Part shown: positions 1 through 8,779 of the stretch, in pieces
Layout of the letters: every line of letters begins with the position of its first letter
How positions within the stretch are numbered: the stretch's first letter is position 1
Assembly (NCBI GenBank): GCA_910578305.1
Contig: CAJTQH010000009.1
Location: 6,448-41,474 of the forward strand
Direction: 5' to 3'
Length of the DNA: 35,027 nucleotides
DNA from: an uncultured Muribaculaceae bacterium
GTDB taxonomy: Bacteria; Bacteroidota; Bacteroidia; Bacteroidales; Muribaculaceae
Notes under the pieces: generated by a model
The model's database searches: none
Told to the model about the DNA's origin: nothing
Seen by the model: only the letters and a program-made list of their open reading frames with translations
Translations under genes and position numbers: made by a program

Positions 1-49
1 AACCGGCCGCCACTATTATGCAGTAGATTTTTTCTTCTTGTTCACTCAT
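1..49 (-). CDS. ispD: N-terminus of a nucleotidyltransferase, probably IspD (partial)
   Basis: Only the first 16 codons are inside the window; the gene runs off the left edge. Reading leftwards from an ATG at 49, the peptide is MSEQEEKIYCIIVAAG. The hydrophobic strand followed by VAAG is the start of the nucleotide-binding loop seen in 2-C-methyl-D-erythritol 4-phosphate cytidylyltransferase (IspD, MEP isoprenoid pathway) and other sugar/alditol nucleotidyltransferases. An upstream in-frame ATG at 53 is closed at once by a stop, so 49 is the better start. It begins 14 nt after the stop of the protease gene and is probably co-transcribed with it. The IspD assignment is an inference from a very short stretch; GlmU-type or other NTP transferases are not excluded. 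Confidence 0.5.
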   Translation of the reverse strand, partial: MSEQEEKIYCIIVAAG

Positions 50-63
50 ACATCACTTCGATA

Positions 64-1652
64 TCACTGGGCTGCGGACGCAGGCGTCAGCAGCGACTTG
101 TACTCAGCCTCATCCTGTATGAGCCGCAATGCTTCATTGTACGACGGATCAATAGCATTGACAACCCGATGATAAGTGGACTGTTCGAACAGATCGCGTC
201 CTATAAGACCTTTTATCGACAGACGCATCTGAGGCTCACTACGTTCATATTCCGCAGCATTGAACTCAACGCCTTCTTTCTCGCCAATATCCTTCAGACG
301 ATCCATCATCTCGTCAGTAACCTCGAATCCGGCCACAAAAGCTTCTTCGTTGCGATAATTCTTCTTGAGCTGCGAACGGTGCTTGTCGACATATTCCATA
401 CAGAAACGATTGACAGCTCCCTTGGCCACAAGATCGCGGTAATAATCGGAATAATATGTGGTGTCGATGGGCACAAAACGGTCTGGCATTATGCCTCCGC
501 CGCCATACACCACACGTCCGTTGTCGGTAGTGAATTTCTCGGCCTTATTGATATGAACCGAATCGGCATTTGACAACTCTCCCGAACGGTAACGATGTAG
601 AATATCCTCAGCATAGTTACTGTCGTCGCCATCGGAATACGGCTTCTGTATGCAACGTCCCGACGGGGTATAATAGCGGGCTACGGTGAGACGTATCATA
701 GACCCATCCGGGAACGGGAACGGCCGCTGCACCAGACCTTTGCCAAAGGTGCGACGACCAACGATAACTCCACGGTCATGATCCTGCACTGCTCCTGAAA
801 GAATCTCGCTCGCCGATGCTGAATACTGGTTGACCATCACTACCACGCGTCCGTCGGGCATCACACCGCTGATACGTGAATTAAAGCGTCCGTCGGGCAC
901 TCTGTCGCCCTTGGTATATACTATAAGGTCGTCTTTATCAAGAAGCATCTCGGCTATCTCCACAGCGGCCCGCCTCCATTGTCGTCAAGATCAAGTATGA
1001 GATGCTTCATACCTTTTTTCTTCAGTTTTTTAAGTGCCTCATATACTTCTTCGCCTGTACCCTCGGCAAAGCGGTTGACCTTGATATATCCCACTTCCGG
1101 AGCAGCCATATACACAGCATCTACACTATAAATAGGTATATCGTCGCGCACAACCACAAAGTCGAGAGGCTCGCTCACGCCTTTGCGGAGCACTTTCAAC
1201 TTCACCTTGGTACCCTTTGGGCCACGGAGCAGCTTCATCACCTGCGAATTTTTCATTTTCACTCCGGCAATCAGAGTATCATTTGCTTCCACTATGCGGT
1301 CGCCGGCAAGAATGCCCACCTTTTCCGACGGTCCGCCGGACACAGTCTGTATGACATAAAGAGTATCTGTAGCCATATTGAACTGAATGCCGATGCCAGA
1401 GAAATTGCCTTCAAGTGGCTCGGTAAGTTCACGCGTCTCTTCGGGATTTGAATACTGCGAATGCGGATCAAGTGTCTTGAGCATAGCCACAATAGCCTCT
1501 TCCACTACATGGTTCTGATCGATAGAGTCGACATAATATCGTCCTATTATATTATTGGCATACCGGAGCTTGGTGTCCGGAGTCAACTGCTGTGCCATGA
1601 CGGTGCAAACGCCACACAATATCACAGCCATTGTTGTCAGGGTCTTTCTCAT
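64..1652 (-). pseudogene. C-terminal processing protease (S41, CtpA/Prc-like), interrupted by a frameshift
   Basis: Two adjacent reading frames together make one S41 peptidase, an exported PDZ-serine protease of the cell envelope. The upstream part (start at 1652, MRKTLTTMAVILCGVCTVMAQ signal peptide) holds a PDZ domain (GIGIQF ... AGDRIVEANDT) and stops just after LDLDDNGGG. The downstream part resumes in another frame at AVEIAEMLL and carries the catalytic region NQYSASASEI and the lysine motif FGKGLVQ. I chose 1652, not the longer frame opening at 1727, because it gives a clean signal peptide. The family normally has about three to four more residues between NGGG and AV, so the junction (969/970) looks like a loss of about 10 nt (1589 nt present; 1 mod 3 missing). 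It lies between coaD (28 nt upstream) and the probable ispD. If the shift is real, the protein is cut before its catalytic residues. Confidence 0.85.
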
Positions 1653-1680
1653 TATTATAATTATGTATATACTTGACTGA

Positions 1681-2115
1681 TTAAACAATATAATCGGACA
1701 CATCGTGACCGAAATGCCGCAACTCACGCACCATACTCGAACTTACCATTGCGAGTCTCGGTTCTGCAGTGAGAAGCACTGTATCGATTCCCGTCAGTTC
1801 TCGGTTGATATCGGCCAGATTACGCTCATACTCGTAGTCGGCCACAGATCTGACGCCTCTGAGCAGCCATCCGGCACCTACCTTCGTAGCCGCATCGACA
1901 GTGAGTCCGTCCCACTCCATTACCTCTACACCTGTCAGATGTGCCAATTTACTACGAAGTTCATCGGCCGACGTTCGTGAAGAGTCCTTGGCACCGTTGC
2001 ATCCGATCACCACCACCACTTTGTCAAACAACCGAAGACCGCGCTCAAGAATCGACAGGTGGCCGATTGTAAACGGATTGAACGAGCCGGGGTAAAGTGC
2101 CACGCGTTTTTCCAT
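1681..2115 (-). CDS. coaD: Phosphopantetheine adenylyltransferase
   Basis: A 144-aa cytosolic enzyme that adenylates 4'-phosphopantetheine to dephospho-CoA, the fourth step of coenzyme A synthesis from pantothenate. The nucleotidyltransferase signature SFNPFTIGH sits at residues 11-19. The GVRSVADYEYERNLADIN segment and the C-terminal MVSSSMVREL segment are those of the CoaD family, and the length is close to the usual 155-165 aa. The start at 2115 (MEKRVALYPGSF) is preferred over one seven codons upstream, because the upstream start would overlap parE and adds no family sequence. It begins 1 nt after the parE stop, so the two are very likely translated from one transcript. The protease gene follows after 28 nt. 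Confidence 0.96.
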   Translation of the reverse strand: MEKRVALYPGSFNPFTIGHLSILERGLRLFDKVVVVIGCNGAKDSSRTSADELRSKLAHLTGVEVMEWDGLTVDAATKVGAGWLLRGVRSVADYEYERNLADINRELTGIDTVLLTAEPRLAMVSSSMVRELRHFGHDVSDYIV

Positions 2116-2116
2116 G

Positions 2117-4057
2117 TCAGGATATCTGGGAATCATCTTCTATTACAAGATTGTCTATAATAAAGTTCTGCCGCTCAATCGAATTTTTACCCATATAAAA
2201 CCTCAGCAGCTCAGGCACACCGTCTTCCTTGTGCATCGACACACGGTCGGCACGCATATCCTCACCGATGAATCCTCGGAATTCTTCCGGCGATATCTCA
2301 CCGAGTCCCTTGAATCGGGTAATCTCAGCGTTGGCACCAAGTTTATTGATGGCTGCTATACGCTCTTCGTCGGTATAGCAGTAATACGTTTCCTCCTGCA
2401 TCCCCGCCTTGGCAGAACGCGACGAACGCTTGGAGGTCTTTTTGTTTCGCACTCGAAACAGTGGTGTCTGCAATATGTAGACATGTCCGCTCTTTATGAG
2501 GTCGGGGAAAAACTGAAGGAAAAATGTAAGCAGCAGCAAGCGTATGTGCATGCCGTCGACATCGGCATCTGTGGCTATTATCACCTTGTTGTAACGCAGA
2601 TTGTCGATGCTCTCCTCGATATTGAGTGCTGCCTGCAACTGATTGAACTCTTCGTTTTCATACACCATCTTCTTGGTCTTGCCATAGGAGTTTTCCGGCT
2701 TGCCTCGTAGCGAGAACACTGCCTGTGTCTCCACATCGCGTATTTTGGTAATGGAGCCGGCTGCCGAGTCGCCCTCGGTGATGAATATCGACGACCGCTC
2801 CTTCTTCATGTCGTCGCCTCTGACGTCATTGAAGTGCACACGGCAGTCAAGAAGTTTCTTATTGTGCAGACTTATCTTCTTGGCCTGTTCGCGGGTCTTC
2901 TTGCTGATACCAGCCATGGCTTTACGTTCACGTTCATTGGCCTGCACTTTTTTAAGTATCACATCGGCCACATCAAGATTGCGATGCAGATAATTGTCGA
3001 GTTCGCGCTTTATGAAGTCGCCGACAAACTTGGCCACCGTAGGCCCGTCGGGACTCATGTCGCGCGAACCGAGTTTGGTCTTGGTCTGTGATTCGAAAAG
3101 CGGCTCTTCGATTTTCACCGATATGGCGGCCACGATGCCGTTGCGTATGTCGGAATATTCAAACGATGACTTGCCGAAGTAATCCTTTACCGTGCGCGAA
3201 ACCGCCTCTTTGAAAGCTGTGAGGTGAGTACCGCCCTGTGTGGTGTGCTGACCGTTGACAAACGAATAGTATTCCTCGCCATACTGGTTGGCATGCGTCA
3301 GAGCCACTTCTATGTCATCGCCTTTAAGATGGATTATGGGATAGAGCGGATCGTTGGTCATGTATTCTCGCAGCAGATCCAACAGCCCCTGACGGGAAAC
3401 AAACCTGCGGCCGTTAAACACTATGGTCAGCCCGGCATTGAGATAAGTGTAGTTTTTCAGCAACGGCAGTATGAACTCATCATGGTAGTGATAGTCCAGA
3501 AACAGAGTGTTGTCGGGGGTAAACTGCACCATTGTGCCATTGGGCTCGTCGGTATCGCACACCGGCGTCTCCAGCACAAGATTGCCTTTGCAGAACTGAG
3601 CACGCTTCATCTTGCCATCGCGGACACTCTGAATGATGAAGTCCGACGACATGGCATTGACGGCCTTGATACCGACACCGTTAAGGCCTACCGACTTTTT
3701 AAAGGCACGGCTGTCATACTTACCGCCGGTGTTCATCTTCGACGAAGCCTCCACCACTTTACCCAGCGGAATACCTCGGCCGAAGTCCCTTACAGTCACC
3801 GTGGTATCGGTCACATCTACCTGGATCTGCTTGCCGAATCCCATCATAAACTCGTCGATAGAGTTATCAAGCACCTCCTTGAGCAGCACGTATATGCCGT
3901 CGTCGGCCGTGGAGCCGTCGCCGAGCTTACCGATATACATGCCGGGGCGGCGGCGTATATGCTCGTTCCACTCAAGTGTCACTATATTGTCCTCGCTATA
4001 CACCGGCTCGAAGCCGGATTCAGTCGGGATCTGATTTATGTCCTCGTTTTCGATCAT
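2117..4057 (-). CDS. parE: DNA topoisomerase IV subunit B
   Basis: A 646-aa type IIA topoisomerase ATPase subunit, which pairs with ParC to decatenate chromosomes. The GHKL ATPase fold shows LLKEVLDNSIDEF (E61, N65), RDFGRGIP (90-97) and GLNGVG (about 125-130). The TOPRIM domain has EGDSA at 428-432 and the metal-binding DADVDG at 497-502. The tail RFKGLGEISPEEF is shared by GyrB and ParE. The N-terminus (RRRPGMYIGKLGDGSTADDGIY) and the separate FMMGFG segment match the Bacteroidetes ParE type, not GyrB, whose motif is KRPAMYIGD. The partner parC is not in the window. A minus-strand promoter lies about 26 nt upstream, and coaD follows directly. ParE over GyrB is judged from the N-terminal motif only. 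Confidence 0.93.
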   Translation of the reverse strand: MIENEDINQIPTESGFEPVYSEDNIVTLEWNEHIRRRPGMYIGKLGDGSTADDGIYVLLKEVLDNSIDEFMMGFGKQIQVDVTDTTVTVRDFGRGIPLGKVVEASSKMNTGGKYDSRAFKKSVGLNGVGIKAVNAMSSDFIIQSVRDGKMKRAQFCKGNLVLETPVCDTDEPNGTMVQFTPDNTLFLDYHYHDEFILPLLKNYTYLNAGLTIVFNGRRFVSRQGLLDLLREYMTNDPLYPIIHLKGDDIEVALTHANQYGEEYYSFVNGQHTTQGGTHLTAFKEAVSRTVKDYFGKSSFEYSDIRNGIVAAISVKIEEPLFESQTKTKLGSRDMSPDGPTVAKFVGDFIKRELDNYLHRNLDVADVILKKVQANERERKAMAGISKKTREQAKKISLHNKKLLDCRVHFNDVRGDDMKKERSSIFITEGDSAAGSITKIRDVETQAVFSLRGKPENSYGKTKKMVYENEEFNQLQAALNIEESIDNLRYNKVIIATDADVDGMHIRLLLLTFFLQFFPDLIKSGHVYILQTPLFRVRNKKTSKRSSRSAKAGMQEETYYCYTDEERIAAINKLGANAEITRFKGLGEISPEEFRGFIGEDMRADRVSMHKEDGVPELLRFYMGKNSIERQNFIIDNLVIEDDSQIS

Positions 4058-4082
4058 TTGCGCACAAATTTCTTCTAATCTG

Positions 4083-4114
4083 CAAATTTACCAATTTTAT
4101 TCCGATTCTCCAAC
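4083..4114 (-). promoter_or_regulatory. Promoter for parE-coaD
   Basis: On the minus strand TAAATTTG (4083-4090) matches the Bacteroidetes -7 element TAnnTTTG. GTTG (4111-4114) lies 20 nt upstream, in the -33 position. The predicted start of transcription is about 15-20 nt before the parE ATG. Confidence 0.6.
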
Positions 4115-4195
4115 CCTACAAACCAAGCTTTACGCACGATGACATCCGACAAAATATAAATACATTGCAGATGCGGGATGTTGGGAAATAATGAT

Positions 4196-4203
4196 TACTT
4201 TTG
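4196..4203 (+). promoter_or_regulatory. Promoter -7 element for the DUF4369/thioredoxin-like lipoprotein
   Basis: TACTTTTG matches TAnnTTTG and lies 40 nt before the ATG at 4244. I see no convincing -33 TTTG at the usual 19-21 nt spacing. It is divergent from the parE promoter within the same 186-nt intergenic region. Confidence 0.45.
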
Positions 4204-4243
4204 TGGCGTGAATACTTAACAATAATCATCAATTACCGACACA

Positions 4244-5359
4244 ATGAAAATACGTTTATATCACATCGCAGCCGCTATGGCCGGAATGGCCATGATGTCC
4301 GGGTGTGGAAAAAATGATGCCGGATGGACAGTAGAAGGCTCAGTCGAAGGTGCCGACGAAGCCAAGCTGTATCTTGAAGCATTCAACAACAATGGCAACA
4401 ACTGGTATGTGCTTGACACCGTGCGTACAGACCACGAAGGAAAATTCTCCATCACATCGCCGCGAGCTGCTTTTCCCGACGTCTACCGCATTACACTCGA
4501 CGGCAAGAGCGTATATTTCCCCATCGACAGTACCGAGACTATCACCGTGAAGTCAAAAGCGGGCGCTTTCTCTACAGATTACAGCGTGGAAGGCTCTGAT
4601 GCAGCCGCCACAATGCTAAAATCAGACAAACTCATCAACGACTATGTAGCTTCCCACGGTGTAGCTGCTCTCGACTCCGCCGTCAACCTCAAACGCGAAC
4701 TCAGCGGCATGATACTCGGCGACATGCCCGGCATAGCGTCATACTATCTTGTCACCAAGCGCATCAACGGCAAGCCCGTGTTTAATCCGCTCATTAAGTC
4801 GGACATGAAGATTATAGGCGCCGTAGCCAATGCTTATTCCGAATTCCGCCCCAATGATCCACGTGCGGAATTTCTGAAACGCCTGTACATCGAAGCCCGA
4901 AAACTTTCAGGCACTACAGCACTTTCGGCCGACACTCTTGTCGCAACCGAAATTGACCTTATTGACATTGAGTTACCCGATGCTTCCGGCAAAAAAGTAA
5001 AACTATCGGATGTAGCAGCAGCCAACAAGGTGGTTATCCTCAACTTCACCGACTATTCAGCCGACTACTCACAGCCGCTCAACATCGCATTGCGCAAAAC
5101 CTACGACCAATACCACAACAACGGCCTCGAGATATATCAGATAGGCATAAGCCCCGACGAATACCAGTGGCGTATGGCCGCACGCAACCAGCCCTGGACA
5201 ACGGTATATTACTCCACAAACCTGTCAGGAAAAGATCTTATGAACTACAATGTAGGCAGTCTGCCCGCCATGTTCATCATCAGCAATGGAGCATTGTCTG
5301 AACGAATCTCAGACATCAATAGTCTTTCCGGAAAAGTCACCGGATACATCAACCGATAA
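4244..5359 (+). CDS. Lipoprotein with DUF4369-like and cysteine-less thioredoxin-like domains
   Basis: A 371-aa lipoprotein. The signal peptide ends in the lipobox MSGC at about residues 18-21, so it should be anchored to a membrane with the domains in the periplasm. Residues about 28-120 (WTVEGSVEGADEAKLYLEAF...) look like the DUF4369 beta domain, which precedes AhpC/TSA or thioredoxin folds in many Bacteroidetes proteins. Residues about 240-371 have the thioredoxin-like pattern: NFTDYSADYS at 267-276 stands where NFWA-W-CxxC would be, and the cis-proline loop GSLPAMFI is kept. The CxxC is therefore replaced by ADYS (273-276), so thiol-disulfide exchange is not expected. It stands alone, convergent with a glycosyltransferase. 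Its role is unknown; a binding or scaffold function is only a guess. Confidence 0.8.
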   Translation: MKIRLYHIAAAMAGMAMMSGCGKNDAGWTVEGSVEGADEAKLYLEAFNNNGNNWYVLDTVRTDHEGKFSITSPRAAFPDVYRITLDGKSVYFPIDSTETITVKSKAGAFSTDYSVEGSDAAATMLKSDKLINDYVASHGVAALDSAVNLKRELSGMILGDMPGIASYYLVTKRINGKPVFNPLIKSDMKIIGAVANAYSEFRPNDPRAEFLKRLYIEARKLSGTTALSADTLVATEIDLIDIELPDASGKKVKLSDVAAANKVVILNFTDYSADYSQPLNIALRKTYDQYHNNGLEIYQIGISPDEYQWRMAARNQPWTTVYYSTNLSGKDLMNYNVGSLPAMFIISNGALSERISDINSLSGKVTGYINR

Positions 5360-5365
5360 ATACCA

Positions 5366-5380
5366 CACCGCTCAGCGGTG
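5366..5380. terminator. Short hairpin between convergent genes
   Basis: CACCGC-TCA-GCGGTG is a perfect 6-bp stem, 6 nt after the lipoprotein stop and overlapping the stop of the convergent glycosyltransferase. There is no U-tract, so its role as a terminator is uncertain. Confidence 0.3.
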
Positions 5381-6382
5381 CAACATACGATTAAGCGTCA
5401 CTGCCATAGTCCACACAGGATTTATGGCAGTGATTGCATACAGGAGTCTGTAATGCCATGAGACGGGCACTCCGTATTCAGACAGGCGAGAGTCGATATC
5501 CCGCCGCAGCGTCCTGTCGTGAAGATTAAACGCCTGTGCCATAACAAATGCGGCCTTGCGCGCCATACCATGACGCAGCAACGCTATGGGCACTCCATAG
5601 TGACGTGCCAGACGGATCGACGCTATCAGAGTGGCGAGATGAAACGATGCCACTCTACGCATGTCTTCCTCAGACGTAGCCGAAACATGCCCTACCGTAT
5701 AAGCCAGCGACGAGCCTTCGATATACGCAGCATCGCCTGAAGCCAGCAATGCAGCCAGCACCGGCAGATCCTCACAGGCAAAACCTGCGTTTTTCACCAT
5801 TTCAGGATAATTGTCAAGCGCCTTGCGCAAAACCGACACCCTGTAAAGAGCCGCCGACAGATGTACCGGCAGCGGATTGTGATAACCCAGCAATGCCGTG
5901 AGCAGAGTGCGTCCGGGCACCACAGGCGCACGCAGACGTCCGTCGGCCTCGGTGTTGACATCCCTACTGCACCCCGACGCCCTATTTATGACAGTCCAAC
6001 CGGTAAATACCAGCGAAAGAGAATCGTCACCGTCCAAACGCCGCCACATATCCTGCAGCCGATGTCGGGTGAGCCAATAATCATCACCGGCGCAATCGGC
6101 TACATATTTCCCCCGGCAATGCGACAGAGCATGAAAATAATTTTCTACAATACCCCTGTTCGGTTCGGCCGGCAACAGACGCACCACATCCGGATAATCC
6201 CGAGCATATTTCTCCAAAAGTTCACGTGTGCCGTCCGACGAACCATCATCGGAAACAACCACTTCAAACGCAAATGCACATTGCTGCTCCAAGATGCTGT
6301 CCATGGCCCGCGCCACGGTATACCGCTGATTATACGACAGCACCACTACCGATACCTCCGGCTGAACCTGCGACACACTCAT
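5372..6382 (-). CDS. Family 2 glycosyltransferase
   Basis: A 336-aa GT-A-type glycosyltransferase, probably acting at the cytoplasmic face of the inner membrane on a surface polysaccharide or glycolipid. The N-terminal strand VSVVVLSYNQ, the nucleotide-binding VVSDDGSSDGT (about 42-52) and the metal-binding region CAGDDYW (about 97-103) are the GT2 hallmarks. No membrane-spanning segments stand out except a weakly hydrophobic C-terminal patch. The start overlaps the stop of the upstream GT4 gene by 4 nt (ATGA), so the two are translationally coupled and probably work on the same glycan. The donor and acceptor cannot be told from the sequence. Confidence 0.88.
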   Translation of the reverse strand: MSVSQVQPEVSVVVLSYNQRYTVARAMDSILEQQCAFAFEVVVSDDGSSDGTRELLEKYARDYPDVVRLLPAEPNRGIVENYFHALSHCRGKYVADCAGDDYWLTRHRLQDMWRRLDGDDSLSLVFTGWTVINRASGCSRDVNTEADGRLRAPVVPGRTLLTALLGYHNPLPVHLSAALYRVSVLRKALDNYPEMVKNAGFACEDLPVLAALLASGDAAYIEGSSLAYTVGHVSATSEEDMRRVASFHLATLIASIRLARHYGVPIALLRHGMARKAAFVMAQAFNLHDRTLRRDIDSRLSEYGVPVSWHYRLLYAITAINPVWTMAVTLNRMLHR

Positions 6383-7605
6383 AGCTTCATGATATTATTG
6401 ACAAACTCCTCACGCAACATATCTGCACGGAAATGGTCGTGCCATTTCCTGTATGCCTCATCACACATGCGACATACTCGAAGATCACTATCGATATATG
6501 GCACTATGCCGCGCACAAATTCCTCAGGAGTAACATCGTCCGGCAAAAGCATACCACAATCATCGGTCACAATTTCAGACACGCCCCCCACATCAGTAGC
6601 TGCCACAGGCACTCCATACGACATGGCCTCGCAGATAGATATAGGAAGCCCCTCACTGTCGCTCATGAGCAGAAACCAGTCTATTGGCTCTCTAAGATAA
6701 ATATCCTGAACCGCGGAGTTGGGAAGCTCGCCTATAAAGTTCACTTCAAGATTTACCGGAATCTTATCGCCGACAAGCGATTTCAACGAGCTCATATCCG
6801 AACCATCGCCTACATGTATCCACCGCACGGCTGTGTTGGGACGCGCCACTGCAAGAGCACGCATCATATCAAAATTGATGTGCACGCGCTTTTCGGGAGC
6901 CACACGCGACACCGACAAAAATGTAAGCCTGCGCGATAACGCTTCATGCCGCGAGGATCGGCTTTCGGGATGCGTCTTTTCACTACCAAGCATGCTGACA
7001 CGTATCTTCTCAATGCAACCCGGGAAGTCTCGTCGCAAAGCCTCAGCTCCGGCCTCACTAACGGCGAATACTCCGGCGGAATGCCGTACAGCCGATTCAC
7101 GCAGTCCCATTGCCGTACGGGTATAAATATCGTAGCGGTGAGCACGCGACACATAGCGGGCTCCATGTCGGGAGGCAAGCAGAGACATTGCATATGCTCC
7201 TATTCCGAACCAGAAGGAATAGAACAGAGTGTCATCCCACCTCATACTTTTCGACTCCATCCACCGCTCCAGACGATAGGCCAGTTCATGAGCCGCAAGC
7301 GTCTGCTTGAGTCCGGTGAAATAACCGTCGCCTGCGGCCGACGAATACACCGATGGTTGCCACAGAAAGCGCAGCCGACACAACTTATGTACCATCGAAA
7401 CATGGTCGCACAACAAGGAGTCGACCTCGACTCCCTGAGGAAGCACCACATCGTCAGGCTGCGCACCTCGCCTTACAAGAGGCATTATTACAACTCGTGC
7501 GACCTGACTCAAAGCCTTGAGTTCAGGACACACAAACGATCGTTCGGTAACCCCGCCAAACGGAAAAGAATCTGTGACAAGCACTATTGTGGAATATGCA
7601 GACAT
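6379..7605 (-). CDS. Family 4 (GT-B) glycosyltransferase
   Basis: A 408-aa retaining glycosyltransferase with two Rossmann halves. The N-terminal half begins TIVLVTDSFPFGG. The C-terminal half has FLSVSRVAPEKRVHI (nucleotide-binding loop with the conserved lysine) and the EX7E motif EGLPISICE (E318, E326), followed by AMSYGVPVAATDVGG. This is the typical GT4 pattern for building extracellular polysaccharide or LPS-type glycans from nucleotide sugars. It is the first gene of a two-gene minus-strand unit with the GT2 gene and diverges from another GT2 across 84 nt. The neighbourhood lacks sugar-nucleotide synthesis genes, so the target glycan is not identified. Confidence 0.9.
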   Translation of the reverse strand: MSAYSTIVLVTDSFPFGGVTERSFVCPELKALSQVARVVIMPLVRRGAQPDDVVLPQGVEVDSLLCDHVSMVHKLCRLRFLWQPSVYSSAAGDGYFTGLKQTLAAHELAYRLERWMESKSMRWDDTLFYSFWFGIGAYAMSLLASRHGARYVSRAHRYDIYTRTAMGLRESAVRHSAGVFAVSEAGAEALRRDFPGCIEKIRVSMLGSEKTHPESRSSRHEALSRRLTFLSVSRVAPEKRVHINFDMMRALAVARPNTAVRWIHVGDGSDMSSLKSLVGDKIPVNLEVNFIGELPNSAVQDIYLREPIDWFLLMSDSEGLPISICEAMSYGVPVAATDVGGVSEIVTDDCGMLLPDDVTPEEFVRGIVPYIDSDLRVCRMCDEAYRKWHDHFRADMLREEFVNNIMKL

Positions 7606-7689
7606 ATATCAGTGTAACGTATAATGCACGCATTTATTTTACCCCTATGCCACGGGCAATAAAGCACATCGCAAAGACGTTAATCGGAT

Positions 7690-8649
7690 ATGGAATATCA
7701 GAAACCTCTCATCACAATAATAATGCCCGTACGCGACCGCGACCGGATAGTGCCGCGTACACTCCATTCATTTGCCATGCAGACCCTCCGCCCGCTGCAT
7801 TTTATATTGGTCGACAACGGATCGACCGACAATACCACGGAGATACTCTGCAAATGGAAATCAGATCACGAGTCGGACACTTTCAGAGTGGACATAGTGC
7901 ATGAATCCAAGCCCGGCGCATCGGCGGCCAGAAACAAAGGTTTGGAAAATGTGAAGACCGAATATGTGATGTTTTTTGATTCCGACGACGAAATGCGCCC
8001 CGACCACCTGAAACGCATAACCGATACTCTCACCGCCCGTCCGGATACCGACATACTAAGGTGGGATGTAGCCATTATGGATCCCGACGGTTGGATGAAT
8101 GTGAAATCGCAGCACTGGCACGATGAAATGCAACTGCATCTGATGCACGGCACCCTTGCCACCCAACGATGGGTAGCCCGCACCGAGCTTGTGCGCAAAA
8201 CTGGCGGATGGGACACATCACTGCCCAACTGGAACGATCTTGAACTCGGATGCCGTATGCTGTGCACCGACGGAATAAAAATCCGCAAACTTCACGGCGA
8301 GCCGACTGTGGTGATACATCCCTGCGACGACTCCATAACCGGCACATCATACTCGTCAAGAGCCGACGGCCATCGTATGGCTCTCGACAGAATCGATTCG
8401 ATTCTCACCGATACTGCCCGCAGCGAATATCTATCGACCGTAAGTGCGAAACGCGCCATTGCAGCCGGAAATTATCGTAAGGAAGGCGACCGAGAAAATG
8501 CTTCAGCCATGCTGCAACAAGCTAAGAAAGGACACACGCTCAAAGAGCGTCTTGCGCTGTCGGCCATCTACACATCTGTGCGCCTATTCGGCCATGGCGG
8601 CGCGTCGTTGGCCTTGTTTTTCTTTGGCAAAAAGGCCCCAAAGAGTTAA
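7690..8649 (+). CDS. Family 2 glycosyltransferase
   Basis: A 319-aa GT-A glycosyltransferase. LITIIMPVRDRDRIV opens the fold, VDNGSTDNT (41-49) is the nucleotide-binding loop, and FFDSDDEM (95-102) supplies the DxD metal site. KPGASAARNKGL is the conserved helix between them. It has no clear membrane segment apart from a hydrophobic C-terminal stretch (SAIYTSVRLFGHGGASLALFF, split here as two parts around residue 300), which might associate with the membrane. It diverges from the GT4/GT2 pair, and all three may serve the same surface glycan, though only proximity suggests that. A possible terminator follows at 8669-8705. Confidence 0.88.
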   Translation: MEYQKPLITIIMPVRDRDRIVPRTLHSFAMQTLRPLHFILVDNGSTDNTTEILCKWKSDHESDTFRVDIVHESKPGASAARNKGLENVKTEYVMFFDSDDEMRPDHLKRITDTLTARPDTDILRWDVAIMDPDGWMNVKSQHWHDEMQLHLMHGTLATQRWVARTELVRKTGGWDTSLPNWNDLELGCRMLCTDGIKIRKLHGEPTVVIHPCDDSITGTSYSSRADGHRMALDRIDSILTDTARSEYLSTVSAKRAIAAGNYRKEGDRENASAMLQQAKKGHTLKERLALSAIYTSVRLFGHGGASLALFFFGKKAPKS

Positions 8650-8668
8650 CCACTGTTAAAACACCACC

Positions 8669-8705
8669 ACGACTCCATAACGGATGTTAAGCAACAGTCG
8701 TTTTT
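8669..8705 (+). terminator. Probable terminator after the GT2 gene
   Basis: ACGACT (8669-8674) pairs with AGTCGT (8696-8701), with an inner TAAC/GTTA stem (8678-8681 with 8686-8689), followed by a run of T at 8702-8705. It is a bulged, moderately stable hairpin. Confidence 0.4.
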
Positions 8706-8718
8706 ACACAAGCAAGCG

Positions 8719-8749
8719 TTAGAATTTATAACGATTGTGGCTACCTTTG
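8719..8749 (+). promoter_or_regulatory. Promoter for the acyl-CoA synthetase
   Basis: TACCTTTG (8742-8749) is a perfect TAnnTTTG -7 element, 31 nt before the start codon. TTAG at 8719-8722 is a weak -33 match with 19-nt spacing. Confidence 0.6.
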
Positions 8750-8779
8750 CACAAGCCAATAACCAAACAACAAAGCAAT

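Noticed and set aside
3224..4078. A 284-codon open frame on the plus strand inside parE
   Set aside because: It is a shadow of the well-supported parE gene on the minus strand, with no family character of its own.
5861..6700. A 279-codon open frame antisense to the glycosyltransferases
   Set aside because: It crosses the overlap of two real genes on the other strand and has an Arg/His/Ser-rich composition typical of antisense frames.
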